A program made the position numbers and the translations under genes. This document shows, piece by piece, positions 46,529 through 54,470 of a stretch of 64,000 nucleotides of DNA (positions are counted from its first letter, which is position 1; each line of letters starts with the position of its first letter). The notes beneath the pieces are model-generated. The model saw only the letters and a list, made by a program, of their open reading frames with translations. It made no database searches and was not told the DNA's origin. This DNA comes from Prosthecobacter debontii (GTDB lineage Bacteria; Verrucomicrobiota; Verrucomicrobiia; Verrucomicrobiales; Akkermansiaceae), in assembly GCA_945869465.1 (NCBI GenBank), contig CAMBPB010000007.1, positions 1-64,000 on the forward strand, given 5' to 3'.

Positions 46529-47839
46529 TCAGGGTTCCATCGGATAGGCGTTCTCGCCGTGTTCCGAACGGTCCATGCCTTCGTATTCCTGTTCCTCGCG
46601 CACCCGCAGGCCCAAGGTTGCCTTGACCAACAGCGCGATTGCCACGGTGGCCACCGCCGACCAGATGATGACGACCGCAAGCCCGGTGGCCTGGATTCCT
46701 AACTGAGTGCCGATCGCCTTCACCGAGCCCAGGCCGCCAAGCGAGGATTGGCCGAAAAACGCCAGCAGCAGCGTGCCAAGGATGCCGCCCACGCCATGGA
46801 CGGCGAACACGTCGAGCGAATCGTCGATGTGCAGTTTCTCGCGGATCAGGCTGACCGAAAAATAACAGACCAGCGCCGCCAGCGAGCCGATGACGATGGC
46901 TCCCAGCGGACCGACATCGCCCGCTGCGGGGGTGATGGTGGCCAGGCCGGCGACGAGGCCGGTGACCATGCCGATCAAGCCGGCCTTGCCATTGCGGATG
47001 CGTTCCAGCAGGCACCAGACCATTGCCGCGGCGCTGGCGGATAGATGGGTCACCAGCAGCGTCATGCCGGCGCCGCCGCCGGCCGTGAGCTGGCTGCCCG
47101 CGTTGAAGCCGAACCAGCCGACCCACAGCATCGCTGCACCCACGAACACCATGCCGGGATTGTGGGGCGGGTGCGGGTGCTCGGGGAAACCGCGGCGTTT
47201 TCCCAGCAGAATCGCCAGCACCAGGGCGGTCACCCCGGCGGTGGCGTGGACCACGATGCCGCCGGCGAGGTCCTTGATTCCCATGTCCTGCAACCAGCCG
47301 CCGCCCCACACCCAGTGGGCCACCGGCGTGTAAACGAACACCAGCCACAAGGCGGAAAACATCATGATGGCTCCGAATTTCATCCGCTCCACCACCGCCC
47401 CGACATAGAGCGCTGGCGTGATGATCGCAAAGGTCATCTGGAACATCACGAACAGGGTCTCCGGCAACTGAGTGTTCGGCGCGACGGTGGCCGTGGTGAT
47501 CCCCTTGAGGAAAACCGCGTCCAGATTGCCGATCCAGCCGCCGTCACCCTTGAACGCGAGGCTGTATAGCCCCGCGACCCACAGCAGCGACGCCATGCAG
47601 GCGATGCCGGCGCATTGAGCCATCACCGATAGCACGTTGCGCCCCCGGACCAGCCCCCCGTAAAACAGTGCCAGGCCCGGCATGCTCATGAATAATACTA
47701 ATGCCGTGGCGGTCAGGAGCCATGCCGTGTGACCGGAATCCACTGTGGGATGGGCCTCCTGAGCTTGGCAAACCAACACCCCAAGGGCACTCAAAGCCAA
47801 CACGCAGTGACTCGTTTTCAATGATTTGGATCGAAACAT
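46529..47839 (-). CDS. amt: Ammonium transporter (Amt family)
   Basis: 436 aa from ATG 47839; ATG 47863 is an alternative. A cleavable N-terminal helix (VLALSALGVLVCQAQEA) is followed by 11 helices. Family blocks are FMSMPGLALFYGGLVR, DLAGGIVVHATAGVTALVLAILLGKR, GWFGFNAGSQLTA and DVFAVHGVGGILGTLL, with the pore histidines in VVHATAG and FAVHGVGG. It imports ammonium and is usually regulated by a GlnK PII protein; no glnK gene is adjacent. The cytoplasmic C-terminus (LRVREEQEYEGMDRSEHGENAY) is the normal regulatory tail. Confidence 0.95.
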   Translation of the reverse strand: MFRSKSLKTSHCVLALSALGVLVCQAQEAHPTVDSGHTAWLLTATALVLFMSMPGLALFYGGLVRGRNVLSVMAQCAGIACMASLLWVAGLYSLAFKGDGGWIGNLDAVFLKGITTATVAPNTQLPETLFVMFQMTFAIITPALYVGAVVERMKFGAIMMFSALWLVFVYTPVAHWVWGGGWLQDMGIKDLAGGIVVHATAGVTALVLAILLGKRRGFPEHPHPPHNPGMVFVGAAMLWVGWFGFNAGSQLTAGGGAGMTLLVTHLSASAAAMVWCLLERIRNGKAGLIGMVTGLVAGLATITPAAGDVGPLGAIVIGSLAALVCYFSVSLIREKLHIDDSLDVFAVHGVGGILGTLLLAFFGQSSLGGLGSVKAIGTQLGIQATGLAVVIIWSAVATVAIALLVKATLGLRVREEQEYEGMDRSEHGENAYPMEP

Positions 47840-48250
47840 GGATCGCAATGAAGCAGTTGGCATTCCATGGGTGAAGGAAATCCATGATGTCTGGAGTGTG
47901 GAGGGAAAGAGAAACCCGTCTGACGGTGGACAAGGCCCGGTCACGGTATTTTGCGGCAAGCGCAGGGCCGGGCGGCGGTGGTTCCCTGGCGACCTCTGAC
48001 GCTGGTTGTGATGCGGATACGGAGGATTTCCAAATCCAGGCCAAGCTGGTAGGGGTGGATCCCATTGGGGCAAAATCATGCGATTCCTGCTTGCGCTTCG
48101 GGCCGGTGTCCCGCTTCTGGGCGCGTCCCCGAACCGATGCCATGGCCGAGTTGAACCAGCAGTTTTGTCTTGATTCCTCATTTTGAGGGGCTTATGATGG
48201 AAGGCCCCGGTACGAAGCAACCGCCTATGCACCGACTCCAAACGACAAGA
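47840..48250. other. Intergenic region amt / rlpA-like gene
   Basis: 411 bp between divergent genes. Both strands have open stretches, but none has a recognisable product or consistent codon use. I see no terminator or repeat. Confidence 0.4.
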
Positions 48251-48691
48251 ATGATGAAACTCCCCCCGAACATCAAATCCCTGACCTTGGCAATCGCCGG
48301 GGTCGTTCTTTTTCCCAGTTGCACTGCCACAGGGAATACGAAACCCAGCCAGCTTGCCGCTTCTGACATGGCCGTGCAGGCCATCCAACATGGCAAGGCC
48401 TCGTGGTATTCGGTCCGGACGAACTCCGGGACCCGCACGGCAAGTGGTCAGCGGCTTTCGAATGAGGCCGCCACCGCCGCCCACAAGACGCTTCCGATGG
48501 GAACCCAGGTGCGCGTGACCAACCAGTCCAACGGAAAGTCTGAAGTGGTGACGATCACCGATCGCGGTCCCTACGTCCGCGGACGGATTATCGATCTGAC
48601 CATTGGTTGCGCGGAACGTCTGGGTTTCCGGCAGCGTGGCGTGGCTCCGGTCAAAGTTGAGGTTCTCGGGCACGTCAAGCCTAACCAGTGA
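48251..48691 (+). CDS. RlpA-like lipoprotein (double-psi beta-barrel)
   Basis: 146 aa from ATG 48251 (MMKLPPNIKS); the frame is open to 48170. A lipoprotein signal ends at GVVLFPSC. The DPBB domain contains GKASWYSVRTNSGTRTASGQR, AAHKTLPMGTQVRVTN, VVTITDRGPYVRGRIIDLT and GVAPVKVEVL, with the catalytic-type Asp in TDRGP. RlpA proteins bind or cleave denuded peptidoglycan glycans at septa. There is no SPOR domain, so septal targeting through SPOR is not expected. Confidence 0.9.
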   Translation: MMKLPPNIKSLTLAIAGVVLFPSCTATGNTKPSQLAASDMAVQAIQHGKASWYSVRTNSGTRTASGQRLSNEAATAAHKTLPMGTQVRVTNQSNGKSEVVTITDRGPYVRGRIIDLTIGCAERLGFRQRGVAPVKVEVLGHVKPNQ

Positions 48692-48718
48692 TCCCGCGCC
48701 GCTGGGATTGTTACCGAA

Positions 48719-49411
48719 TCACTCCAGCAGGCGCCGTTCGAGGTCCGCGAGCAGCGCATCAGAGGTGAGCATCAGCGGGTGCAACAGCACCGGGTATTCC
48801 AGATTGACGGCGCGGTCCCACACCGAACTCACCGGCGGCAGGATGATGAGATCCATCGGCGTGCGGTAGGAAACCACTGGCATTTCCCCGAGACGGCCTT
48901 GGGATTCCGCCAGATCGGCGAGGAATTGGCTGCCGGGACGCATTTGTCCGGCACCCTTGGTCGGATAGATCCAGGCGGCCTGCGTGCCGTGGTGCGGGGA
49001 GGAAATGGTGAACAGTTTCTGACAGCGTGAGGCACCGCCTAGAGTTTGAAGATAATGGCGGCTGACGATGCCGCCCATGCTGAAAGCGATGATGCAAATC
49101 GGTTGCTCGGGTCCGTAGTTTGAGTCGATGTCCCGCTTGAGACGCTCCGCGAGACCTTCCAAGCCGCCGCGTCCGTCGCTGGGATTGAGTTTGGGAATCA
49201 GGCACTCGACGCCGAGTTTTTCCAAGCGTTTTTGCAGTATCCTGAAAGCCGAGCCGGTTTCCAGAAACCCATGCACCAACACCACCCGACGGGTGGGGTT
49301 TGGTGGGGCGGTTCCGAGGCTGCGAAGCTGGAGGGTTTCCGGGTTGCGCGCGTGGGAGGAGGCGGCGGCCAGCAGGCTGGCGAAGAAACAGCGAAGTTTT
49401 TGTTTCATCAT
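48719..49411 (-). CDS. Secreted alpha/beta hydrolase (lipase-like)
   Basis: 230 aa with a signal segment (KLRCFFASLLAAASSHA). VVLVHGFLETGSAF gives the oxyanion HG, and IIAFSMGGIVSRHYLQTLG carries a Ser in the nucleophile-elbow position (F-S-M-G-G). SSPHHGTQ follows. The layout resembles triacylglycerol lipases/esterases of the LipA-EstA type. It probably acts on lipid or ester substrates in the periplasm. It lies 7 bp behind the HIT-protein gene on the same strand, so it is likely its operon partner. Confidence 0.85.
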   Translation of the reverse strand: MMKQKLRCFFASLLAAASSHARNPETLQLRSLGTAPPNPTRRVVLVHGFLETGSAFRILQKRLEKLGVECLIPKLNPSDGRGGLEGLAERLKRDIDSNYGPEQPICIIAFSMGGIVSRHYLQTLGGASRCQKLFTISSPHHGTQAAWIYPTKGAGQMRPGSQFLADLAESQGRLGEMPVVSYRTPMDLIILPPVSSVWDRAVNLEYPVLLHPLMLTSDALLADLERRLLE

Positions 49412-49418
49412 GGGGGAT

Positions 49419-49766
49419 TCAGCCGGGTGGCCAGTCGAGGGTTCGTCCGCCTAGCAGGTGGACATGCAGATGTGGGACGGCTTCGCCGCCGTCGCGGCCG
49501 TTGTTGATCACCAGTCGGTAGCCGGAGTCCGCGACACCTTGGCGGCGGGCGACATCCGCGGCGGTGAGCAGCAGATGGCCGAGCACCGATTCGTCGCCAG
49601 CCTCCGCCAAGCCAATGCGCGTGATGGGCTTGCGTGGCACGATCAGGATGTGAAGCGGCGCCTGGGGGGAAATATCGTGGAACGCCACGCATTGTTCGTC
49701 CTCGTGGACGAGGCTCGCCGGGATTTCCTTGGCGCAGATTTTTTCGAAAAGCGTTTTGTCAGCCAT
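49419..49766 (-). CDS. HIT-family nucleotide hydrolase (HINT-like)
   Basis: 115 aa from ATG 49766 (MADKTLFEKICAKEIPA); an upstream in-frame ATG at 49853 has no family support. The catalytic HIT triad is HLHVHLLGGR, and other core segments are FHDISPQAPLHILIVPRKPI and GYRLVINNGRDGG. HINT-type proteins hydrolyse purine nucleoside phosphoramidates. The 206 bp upstream hold a minus-strand stretch that would encode one hydrophobic helix, but it has no ATG. Confidence 0.93.
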   Translation of the reverse strand: MADKTLFEKICAKEIPASLVHEDEQCVAFHDISPQAPLHILIVPRKPITRIGLAEAGDESVLGHLLLTAADVARRQGVADSGYRLVINNGRDGGEAVPHLHVHLLGGRTLDWPPG

Positions 49767-49972
49767 GGTGGTGAATGAAGGTAAAGCAAGGAGTGCGGAC
49801 ATCCTATCCGCAAATTCTGACCACATCATTGACCTTTCCTGACGCAATGACAACCCCGAGCAGCAAACCGCTGCCCAGTGCCCCGGCGACGATGCCGACC
49901 AAAGTGATGCCGATTAGAACGGGCGCTGGGAAGAGCGTCGTTCCTTACCGCGTAGGGGGGGCGCCGTTCCGG

Positions 49973-51067
49973 TCACTCGCTTGCGGAGGGTTTGATCTCG
50001 CTGAGTAGGGCTTCGGCGGTTAATTCGGCGAAGGAACCCAAGGCCCCGGCGTAGTGGATTTTGCGTTCGCCATCGAGCACGTAAACCAGCGGCCAGGAGC
50101 CGACGCGGAATTCTCCGGCGAGTTGGTTATCCGGATCGGAGAAGTTCTGCCAGGTGACCGTGCCGTCGGCTTGCAAGGCGCGCAGTTTTTCGAGAGGATC
50201 GTGGTTCACTCCGATCACCGTGAAAGGCCGGCCGTGGAATTTTTTGACCATTTCCGCGGTGATTTGCACCACTTTGGCAGCGTCCTGAATCGCGCTTCCC
50301 CAGAACAGGAGGACGATGACTTTTCCTTTGTGAGCGGAGAGTTTGAGCGGCTGTCCGGTGGAATCGAGTCCGCTGAGATCGGGTGCCACCCGGCCTTTGG
50401 AGAGGAAGCGGATGATGTAAAGTTCGTCCTCGGCCAGCTTGGCCACCGTGATGCCCTCGAGATCGATTTCGGAACTCTCGATGATCGCCTTGCGCAGATA
50501 GGTCAGGCGTTTGCGCATGAGTTCCTTGTCGTCACCGAGGGTCTTGAGAATCATGGCGGCGGCAAGAGCGGCGACGCCTTGGGTCTTTTTGTCCGGGTGT
50601 TTGGCTTGGATTTTTTCGAGCACTGCAAGAGAACGGGGATCTTGGGTGGTGACCAAGGCCATGCACATCGGGATCAGCTTTAGGCTCTTGAAATGGCGGG
50701 TTTCGACGGCTTTCCGGATGGCCTCGATTTCCTTGGCAAAAGCGGGCGTGGTCGAGCCATCGGCGCGGGTCATGAGTAAACCGGGCGCGATTCGCAGGAA
50801 CCATGCGGCGGGTTCGATCGACCATTCCTCGTCAAGTTCGGAGCCGATCGCTTCCCACATTTGTGTGGCAAAGAGAGTGGGATCCGGGCGGCGGCTTGAG
50901 ATTTTGGCCCTTGCTTCGGGGGTGGCCGCCGCGCGGCTTTCCACGGTCCATTGATCGATGGCGACCTGCCATTTTTTCTGAATCTGCTGGGCATCGGCGG
51001 GCGAGGCCGCGGCGCTTGCGGCGGCCAGCAGAAACACAACGGCGATGCGGCGGCTCAGGCGGTTCAT
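49973..51067 (-). CDS. Secreted TlpA/redoxin-like protein without catalytic cysteines
   Basis: 364 aa with a signal peptide (RRIAVVFLLAAASAAASPADA). Residues about 235-360 are a TlpA-type thioredoxin fold: GRVAPDLSGLDSTGQPLKLSAHKGKVIVLLFWGSAIQDAAK, then PFTVIGVNHDPLEKLRAL and GSWPLVYVLDGERKIHY with the cis-Pro. The WCxxC active site is replaced by WGSAIQD, so it cannot do thiol redox chemistry. The helical N-terminal half (HPDKKTQGVAALAAAMILKTLG) is TPR-like. It may be a binding or scaffold protein of the periplasm. Confidence 0.82.
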   Translation of the reverse strand: MNRLSRRIAVVFLLAAASAAASPADAQQIQKKWQVAIDQWTVESRAAATPEARAKISSRRPDPTLFATQMWEAIGSELDEEWSIEPAAWFLRIAPGLLMTRADGSTTPAFAKEIEAIRKAVETRHFKSLKLIPMCMALVTTQDPRSLAVLEKIQAKHPDKKTQGVAALAAAMILKTLGDDKELMRKRLTYLRKAIIESSEIDLEGITVAKLAEDELYIIRFLSKGRVAPDLSGLDSTGQPLKLSAHKGKVIVLLFWGSAIQDAAKVVQITAEMVKKFHGRPFTVIGVNHDPLEKLRALQADGTVTWQNFSDPDNQLAGEFRVGSWPLVYVLDGERKIHYAGALGSFAELTAEALLSEIKPSASE

Positions 51068-51159
51068 GAGGGGAGGTTAATCGTTGCGGGCGGGCGGATG
51101 GAATCCGAAAATGCCGGGGTGGGAAGCAACAGGACAGAGGTCAGAGGTCAGAAGCTAGG

Positions 51160-52332
51160 TCAGGGATTTGGCAACCACTCCGCCGCGGCTTGGCGCGCCC
51201 ATTGATCGGCGGACACCACGGCTTCCAGGCTTGACGATGGCTGGAGGTGGTGTCCGTCCATGACGGCGGCGACGCATTGCCAGATGCCGGGGAAGGGGAT
51301 TTGGCTGGCGCGAAAGGCCTCGACGGCGACTTCGTTGGCGGCATTGAAAACCGCGGGCAGGGTGCCGCCTGCCAAGCCAGCCCTCCGAGCCAGCCCGAGG
51401 GCCGGAAAATCCGCATCGCGCGGGGCTTCAAATTCAAGTTTGGCCAGGGCCGGAAAATCCAGCGGTTTCAATGTGCCACGGACCCGGCTCGGCCAAGTGA
51501 GCGCATATTGAATCGGAAAACACATGTCGGTGCGGCTGAGTTGCGCGAGCACCGAACCATCGGTGAACTCAACCATCGAGTGGATGATGCTCTGGGGATG
51601 GACCACCACGTCGATGCGCTCCATGCCGATGTTGAAAAGCCAGCGGGCTTCGATCATTTCGAGGCCCTTGTTAAAAAGCGTGGCGGAATCGATGGTGATT
51701 TTCGGGCCCATGTCCCAAGTCGGGTGATTCAGCGCCTGCCGCGGAGTGACGTTTGTGAGCTGGTCTGCGGGCAGAGTGCGGAAAGGGCCGCCGGAAGCCG
51801 TTAGGATGAGCCGGGAGACCCCGGCCTCGCCATCGCGGTGGCCGTCGAGGCATTGGAAAATCGCGTTGTGTTCGCTGTCCACCGGCAGGAGATTCACGCC
51901 GTTGCGGCGCGCTGCGGAGGTGATAATTTCGCCGGCCATCACTAGGATTTCCTTGGAGGCGATGGCAAGGTCCTTGCCAGCTTCGATCGCCGCGAGCGCC
52001 GGATGCAGGCCGGCGGTGCCAACGATAGCGATGAGCACGATGTCGGCCTCGGCCAGCGTGGCGATTTCAGTGAGTCCGGCGGCACCGGTGTGAATGGTGA
52101 CCTTTGCCGGCAGCAACGCCCGCAGTGCGGCTTCTTTGGAAGCATCGTGGATCGCGACATGGCGGACCCCGGTTTCACGGGCCTGCGCGGCGAGTTTTTC
52201 GATATTGGAGGATGCCGCGAGGGCGATAATTTCGATCTGTCCGGGCAGTTCGCGGGCGACCTTGAGGGTGGAGGTGCCGATGGAGCCGGTGGATCCTAAC
52301 AATACGACGCGGCGTTTGCGGAGAGCGCTCAT
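51160..52332 (-). CDS. dxr: 1-deoxy-D-xylulose-5-phosphate reductoisomerase
   Basis: 390 aa from ATG 52332 (MSALRKRRVVLLGSTGSIG). The NADPH loop is GSTGSIG. Catalytic blocks are SKEILVMAG, LPVDSEHNAIFQCL, ILTASGGPFR and NPTWDMG-like NHPTWDMGPKITIDSATL. It converts DXP to MEP in the non-mevalonate isoprenoid pathway and is the fosmidomycin target. Its start overlaps the cdsA stop by 4 bp (ATGA-type), so cdsA-dxr is a coupled operon. The usual next gene, a site-2 protease, is absent. Confidence 0.96.
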   Translation of the reverse strand: MSALRKRRVVLLGSTGSIGTSTLKVARELPGQIEIIALAASSNIEKLAAQARETGVRHVAIHDASKEAALRALLPAKVTIHTGAAGLTEIATLAEADIVLIAIVGTAGLHPALAAIEAGKDLAIASKEILVMAGEIITSAARRNGVNLLPVDSEHNAIFQCLDGHRDGEAGVSRLILTASGGPFRTLPADQLTNVTPRQALNHPTWDMGPKITIDSATLFNKGLEMIEARWLFNIGMERIDVVVHPQSIIHSMVEFTDGSVLAQLSRTDMCFPIQYALTWPSRVRGTLKPLDFPALAKLEFEAPRDADFPALGLARRAGLAGGTLPAVFNAANEVAVEAFRASQIPFPGIWQCVAAVMDGHHLQPSSSLEAVVSADQWARQAAAEWLPNP

Positions 52333-53255
52333 GCGGTGGGAAGCAGCAACCATTTCAGATAGAAATACAGCGCGGGCGCGGTGAAGCAGATACTGTCGAT
52401 CAGGTCGAGCGAGCCGCCGATGCCCGGCAGCATGCGTCCGGAATCCTTGGCGTGGAGGGCGCGTTTGACGATGCTTTCCGCGAGGTCGCCGACCACCGCG
52501 AGCAGGGCTAGCAGAAACCCGAGGGCGATCACGTGGCCGTAGTTTCCGAACACTTCAAGCTGGGTGGGAAAGGCCGCGTATAGCCCGCAGCCGGCGAGTT
52601 GTGAGAAGATCAGGGCTCCGCCGAGGCCCTCCCAGGTTTTTCCGGGGCTGACGTGGGGGATCATCTTGCGGCGGCCGATCAACGAACCGGTCACGTAGGC
52701 CCCCATGTCGGTGAACTTGGTAACCGCCAGCAGCCAGAGCAGCAGAAAGGCGCCGGGTTCGGCGACGGTGCCGGGACTGGCATTCCAGCCGGGAACCATG
52801 AAGGTGATGCGGGCCGCGAAGTTGAAAAGAAACGCGATGTAGATGAAGCCCAGAACATTGGCCGCCACCGCCAGCAGGGATTCGACGCCGCGGATTTCAT
52901 GCCGGAGTTGCAGCGTGAAAGCCCCGGCGATGGCGATGAAGAGGGTTAGCGCGTCGAGGTCCGGATGGGGCGCCAGTCCCTTGATGAAGTAAGCATGCAG
53001 GGTGCCGCAATAACCGAGTGCGAGGAGAATCCCGAAGCGCGGAAAACACCGCACTTCCGCCGCACGGAGCATGCGGAAATATTCGACAGTCGCAATGACC
53101 GCGAGCACGCCGATGAGCCCAAGGCAGGCCCACGACCAACGGCTGATGAAAATGCCCGAAACCAAGCCCCAGAGAGCGACCGTGCTGGCGGACCGCCGCG
53201 CGAAGACGATCGCTTTGGAGGTGGCGGGAGGCGTCGGGGTGGCGGCCATTTGCAT
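52329..53255 (-). CDS. cdsA: Phosphatidate cytidylyltransferase
   Basis: 308 aa from ATG 53255 (MQMAATPTPP), with 53249 as alternative. It has about eight membrane helices. The CDP-DAG synthase signature is LAESIVKRALHAKDSGRMLPGIGGSLDLIDS; the usual PGHGG and DR are PGIGG and DL here, a variation I have seen associated with this phylum rather than a clear defect. KTWEGLGGALIFS is also typical. It makes CDP-diacylglycerol for phospholipid synthesis. It overlaps dxr by 4 bp. Confidence 0.92.
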   Translation of the reverse strand: MQMAATPTPPATSKAIVFARRSASTVALWGLVSGIFISRWSWACLGLIGVLAVIATVEYFRMLRAAEVRCFPRFGILLALGYCGTLHAYFIKGLAPHPDLDALTLFIAIAGAFTLQLRHEIRGVESLLAVAANVLGFIYIAFLFNFAARITFMVPGWNASPGTVAEPGAFLLLWLLAVTKFTDMGAYVTGSLIGRRKMIPHVSPGKTWEGLGGALIFSQLAGCGLYAAFPTQLEVFGNYGHVIALGFLLALLAVVGDLAESIVKRALHAKDSGRMLPGIGGSLDLIDSICFTAPALYFYLKWLLLPTA

Positions 53256-53387
53256 TGGAATCCAAGACGGCCTTGGCGGACGTGGCAACTCATTCCGGCA
53301 AGCGCCGCGCAACCTTTTTTTGTAGCGCGGGTTCCATGCCGCGATGAGACCGTTGGTAGGTCTCCCACATCCAAACCATAACGAATC

Positions 53388-53903
53388 ATGAAAACCACCC
53401 GATTGATCACCTTGGGCGCTCTGGCTGGCACTTGCCTGTTTGCGACCGCTCAAGACGAAAAACAGCGCCCCGCACGCCCTGACCGTCCTGACCGTCCCCA
53501 TGGTCCGCCTCCCGCCGAGGTGCTGAAGGAATACGACGTTGACGGCGATGGCAAACTCTCTGAAGCCGAGCGCAAGACCCTGCACGAAGCCATGCAGGCC
53601 AAAATGGAAGAGCGGAAGAAAGCGATGCTCGCCAAGTATGACGCGAATGGCGACGGCACGTTTGATGAAGCGGAAAAGACCAAGATGATGGAAGACCGCA
53701 AGGCCGAAATGATCAAAAAATACGACACGGACGGCGACGGCGTGCTGAGCGACGAAGAAAAAGCCAAAATGCCAAGACCTCCCAGAGGCCCGGGAGGCCC
53801 GGGAGGCCCGGGAGGTCCGGGAGGTCCGGGAGGCAAACGCGGCCCTGGGGGTCCTGGCGGTCCTGGGGGTCCGGCCAAACCTGAAGCTCCTCCGGCTGAA
53901 TAA
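53388..53903 (+). CDS. Secreted EF-hand protein with collagen-like Gly-Pro tail
   Basis: 171 aa with a signal peptide ([17 protein letters not shown]). Three EF-hand calcium loops are visible: [24 protein letters not shown] and [12 protein letters not shown], separated by charged helices. The C-terminal 50 residues are (GPGGPG)n, encoded by a 9-bp tandem unit (GGAGGCCCG/GGAGGTCCG) that is likely to vary in copy number. It probably binds calcium in the periplasm or outside the cell; the partner is unknown. Similar short EF-hand proteins are common in Planctomycetes and Verrucomicrobiota. It is followed by a good terminator. Confidence 0.88.
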   Translation: MKTTRLITLGALAGTCLFATAQDEKQRPARPDRPDRPHGPPPAEVLKEYDVDGDGKLSEAERKTLHEAMQAKMEERKKAMLAKYDANGDGTFDEAEKTKMMEDRKAEMIKKYDTDGDGVLSDEEKAKMPRPPRGPGGPGGPGGPGGPGGKRGPGGPGGPGGPAKPEAPPAE

Positions 53904-53918
53904 GCCCGGCTTCTCCAA

Positions 53919-54393
53919 TCAATTCAACAACCGCAGTCCGGCTTTCCGGTCTGCGGTTGATCGTTTTGAGGGCTTGGCTTTCCCCGCGAAATCCGCGGAG
54001 CGCTGCGTTCCAGATAGACGGATGGCTTTCGCAGCACCTTCGGCATTGATTGGGCATGAGTCGAAATCGTCGTGTGCGCCAAGGCCTACGTAGACTTCGA
54101 CGGCTTGGTTCATTGCAGGGAAACGGGTTTCCAGATCGGCGAACTTCGCAGCATCCTTGGGACCAAGCGAGGAATTTTCAGCGGGAGGAGGGATAGACTG
54201 TATCTGATGGGCGAGGAAAAAGTAGTAATCCCCGTAACGATCCTATAACAGGGGCAGTTGATCCCACCCGGAAACCATGGACGGAGGAATCGGAAGCCGG
54301 GAGGGTTCCTAACCGGCGCTCCGGGAGCAAATCGCGGTAGAAGGCGGTGGCAATCAGGTTGAGACCAATTGCAAGACCAAGCACGGTTTTCAT
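53919..54393 (-). pseudogene. Possible frameshifted small secreted protein
   Basis: From ATG 54393 the frame reads MKTVLGLAIGLNLIATAFYR, a signal-like start, then drifts near 54230. In another frame the sequence continues coding-like: GDYYFFLAHQIQSIPPPAEN, then FPAMNQAVEVYVGLGAHDDFDSCPINAEGAAKAIRL, with a stop at 53919. I do not recognise it. The end overlaps the terminator of the EF-hand gene. It may be a decayed or misread gene. The rest of 53904-54470 holds nothing else I can support. Confidence 0.4.
53929..53958 (+). terminator. Rho-independent-type terminator after EF-hand gene
   Basis: AACCGCAGTCCGG/CCGGTCTGCGGTT, 13-bp stem with one T.T mismatch and a 4-nt loop. GATCGTTTTGAG follows. 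It lies 25 bp after the stop codon. Confidence 0.75.
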
Positions 54394-54470
54394 GAGTTGG
54401 GAAGGTTTGGGAAAGTCCTTCTAGGTCTGGCTTGCACCCGCGCCGCCGGCCCATTAAGCATCCGCTCACG

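Noticed and set aside
49801-49965. Minus-strand stretch encoding one hydrophobic helix (VLIGITLVGIVAGALGSGLLL) upstream of the HIT gene
   Set aside because: No ATG or GTG start after the preceding stop and no ribosome-binding site; only a TTG could start it. It could be a tiny membrane peptide, but support is too weak.
53929-53958. C-terminal coding end of the minus-strand remnant
   Set aside because: The bases are better explained as the EF-hand gene terminator; the overlap with the remnant's reading frame is likely accidental.
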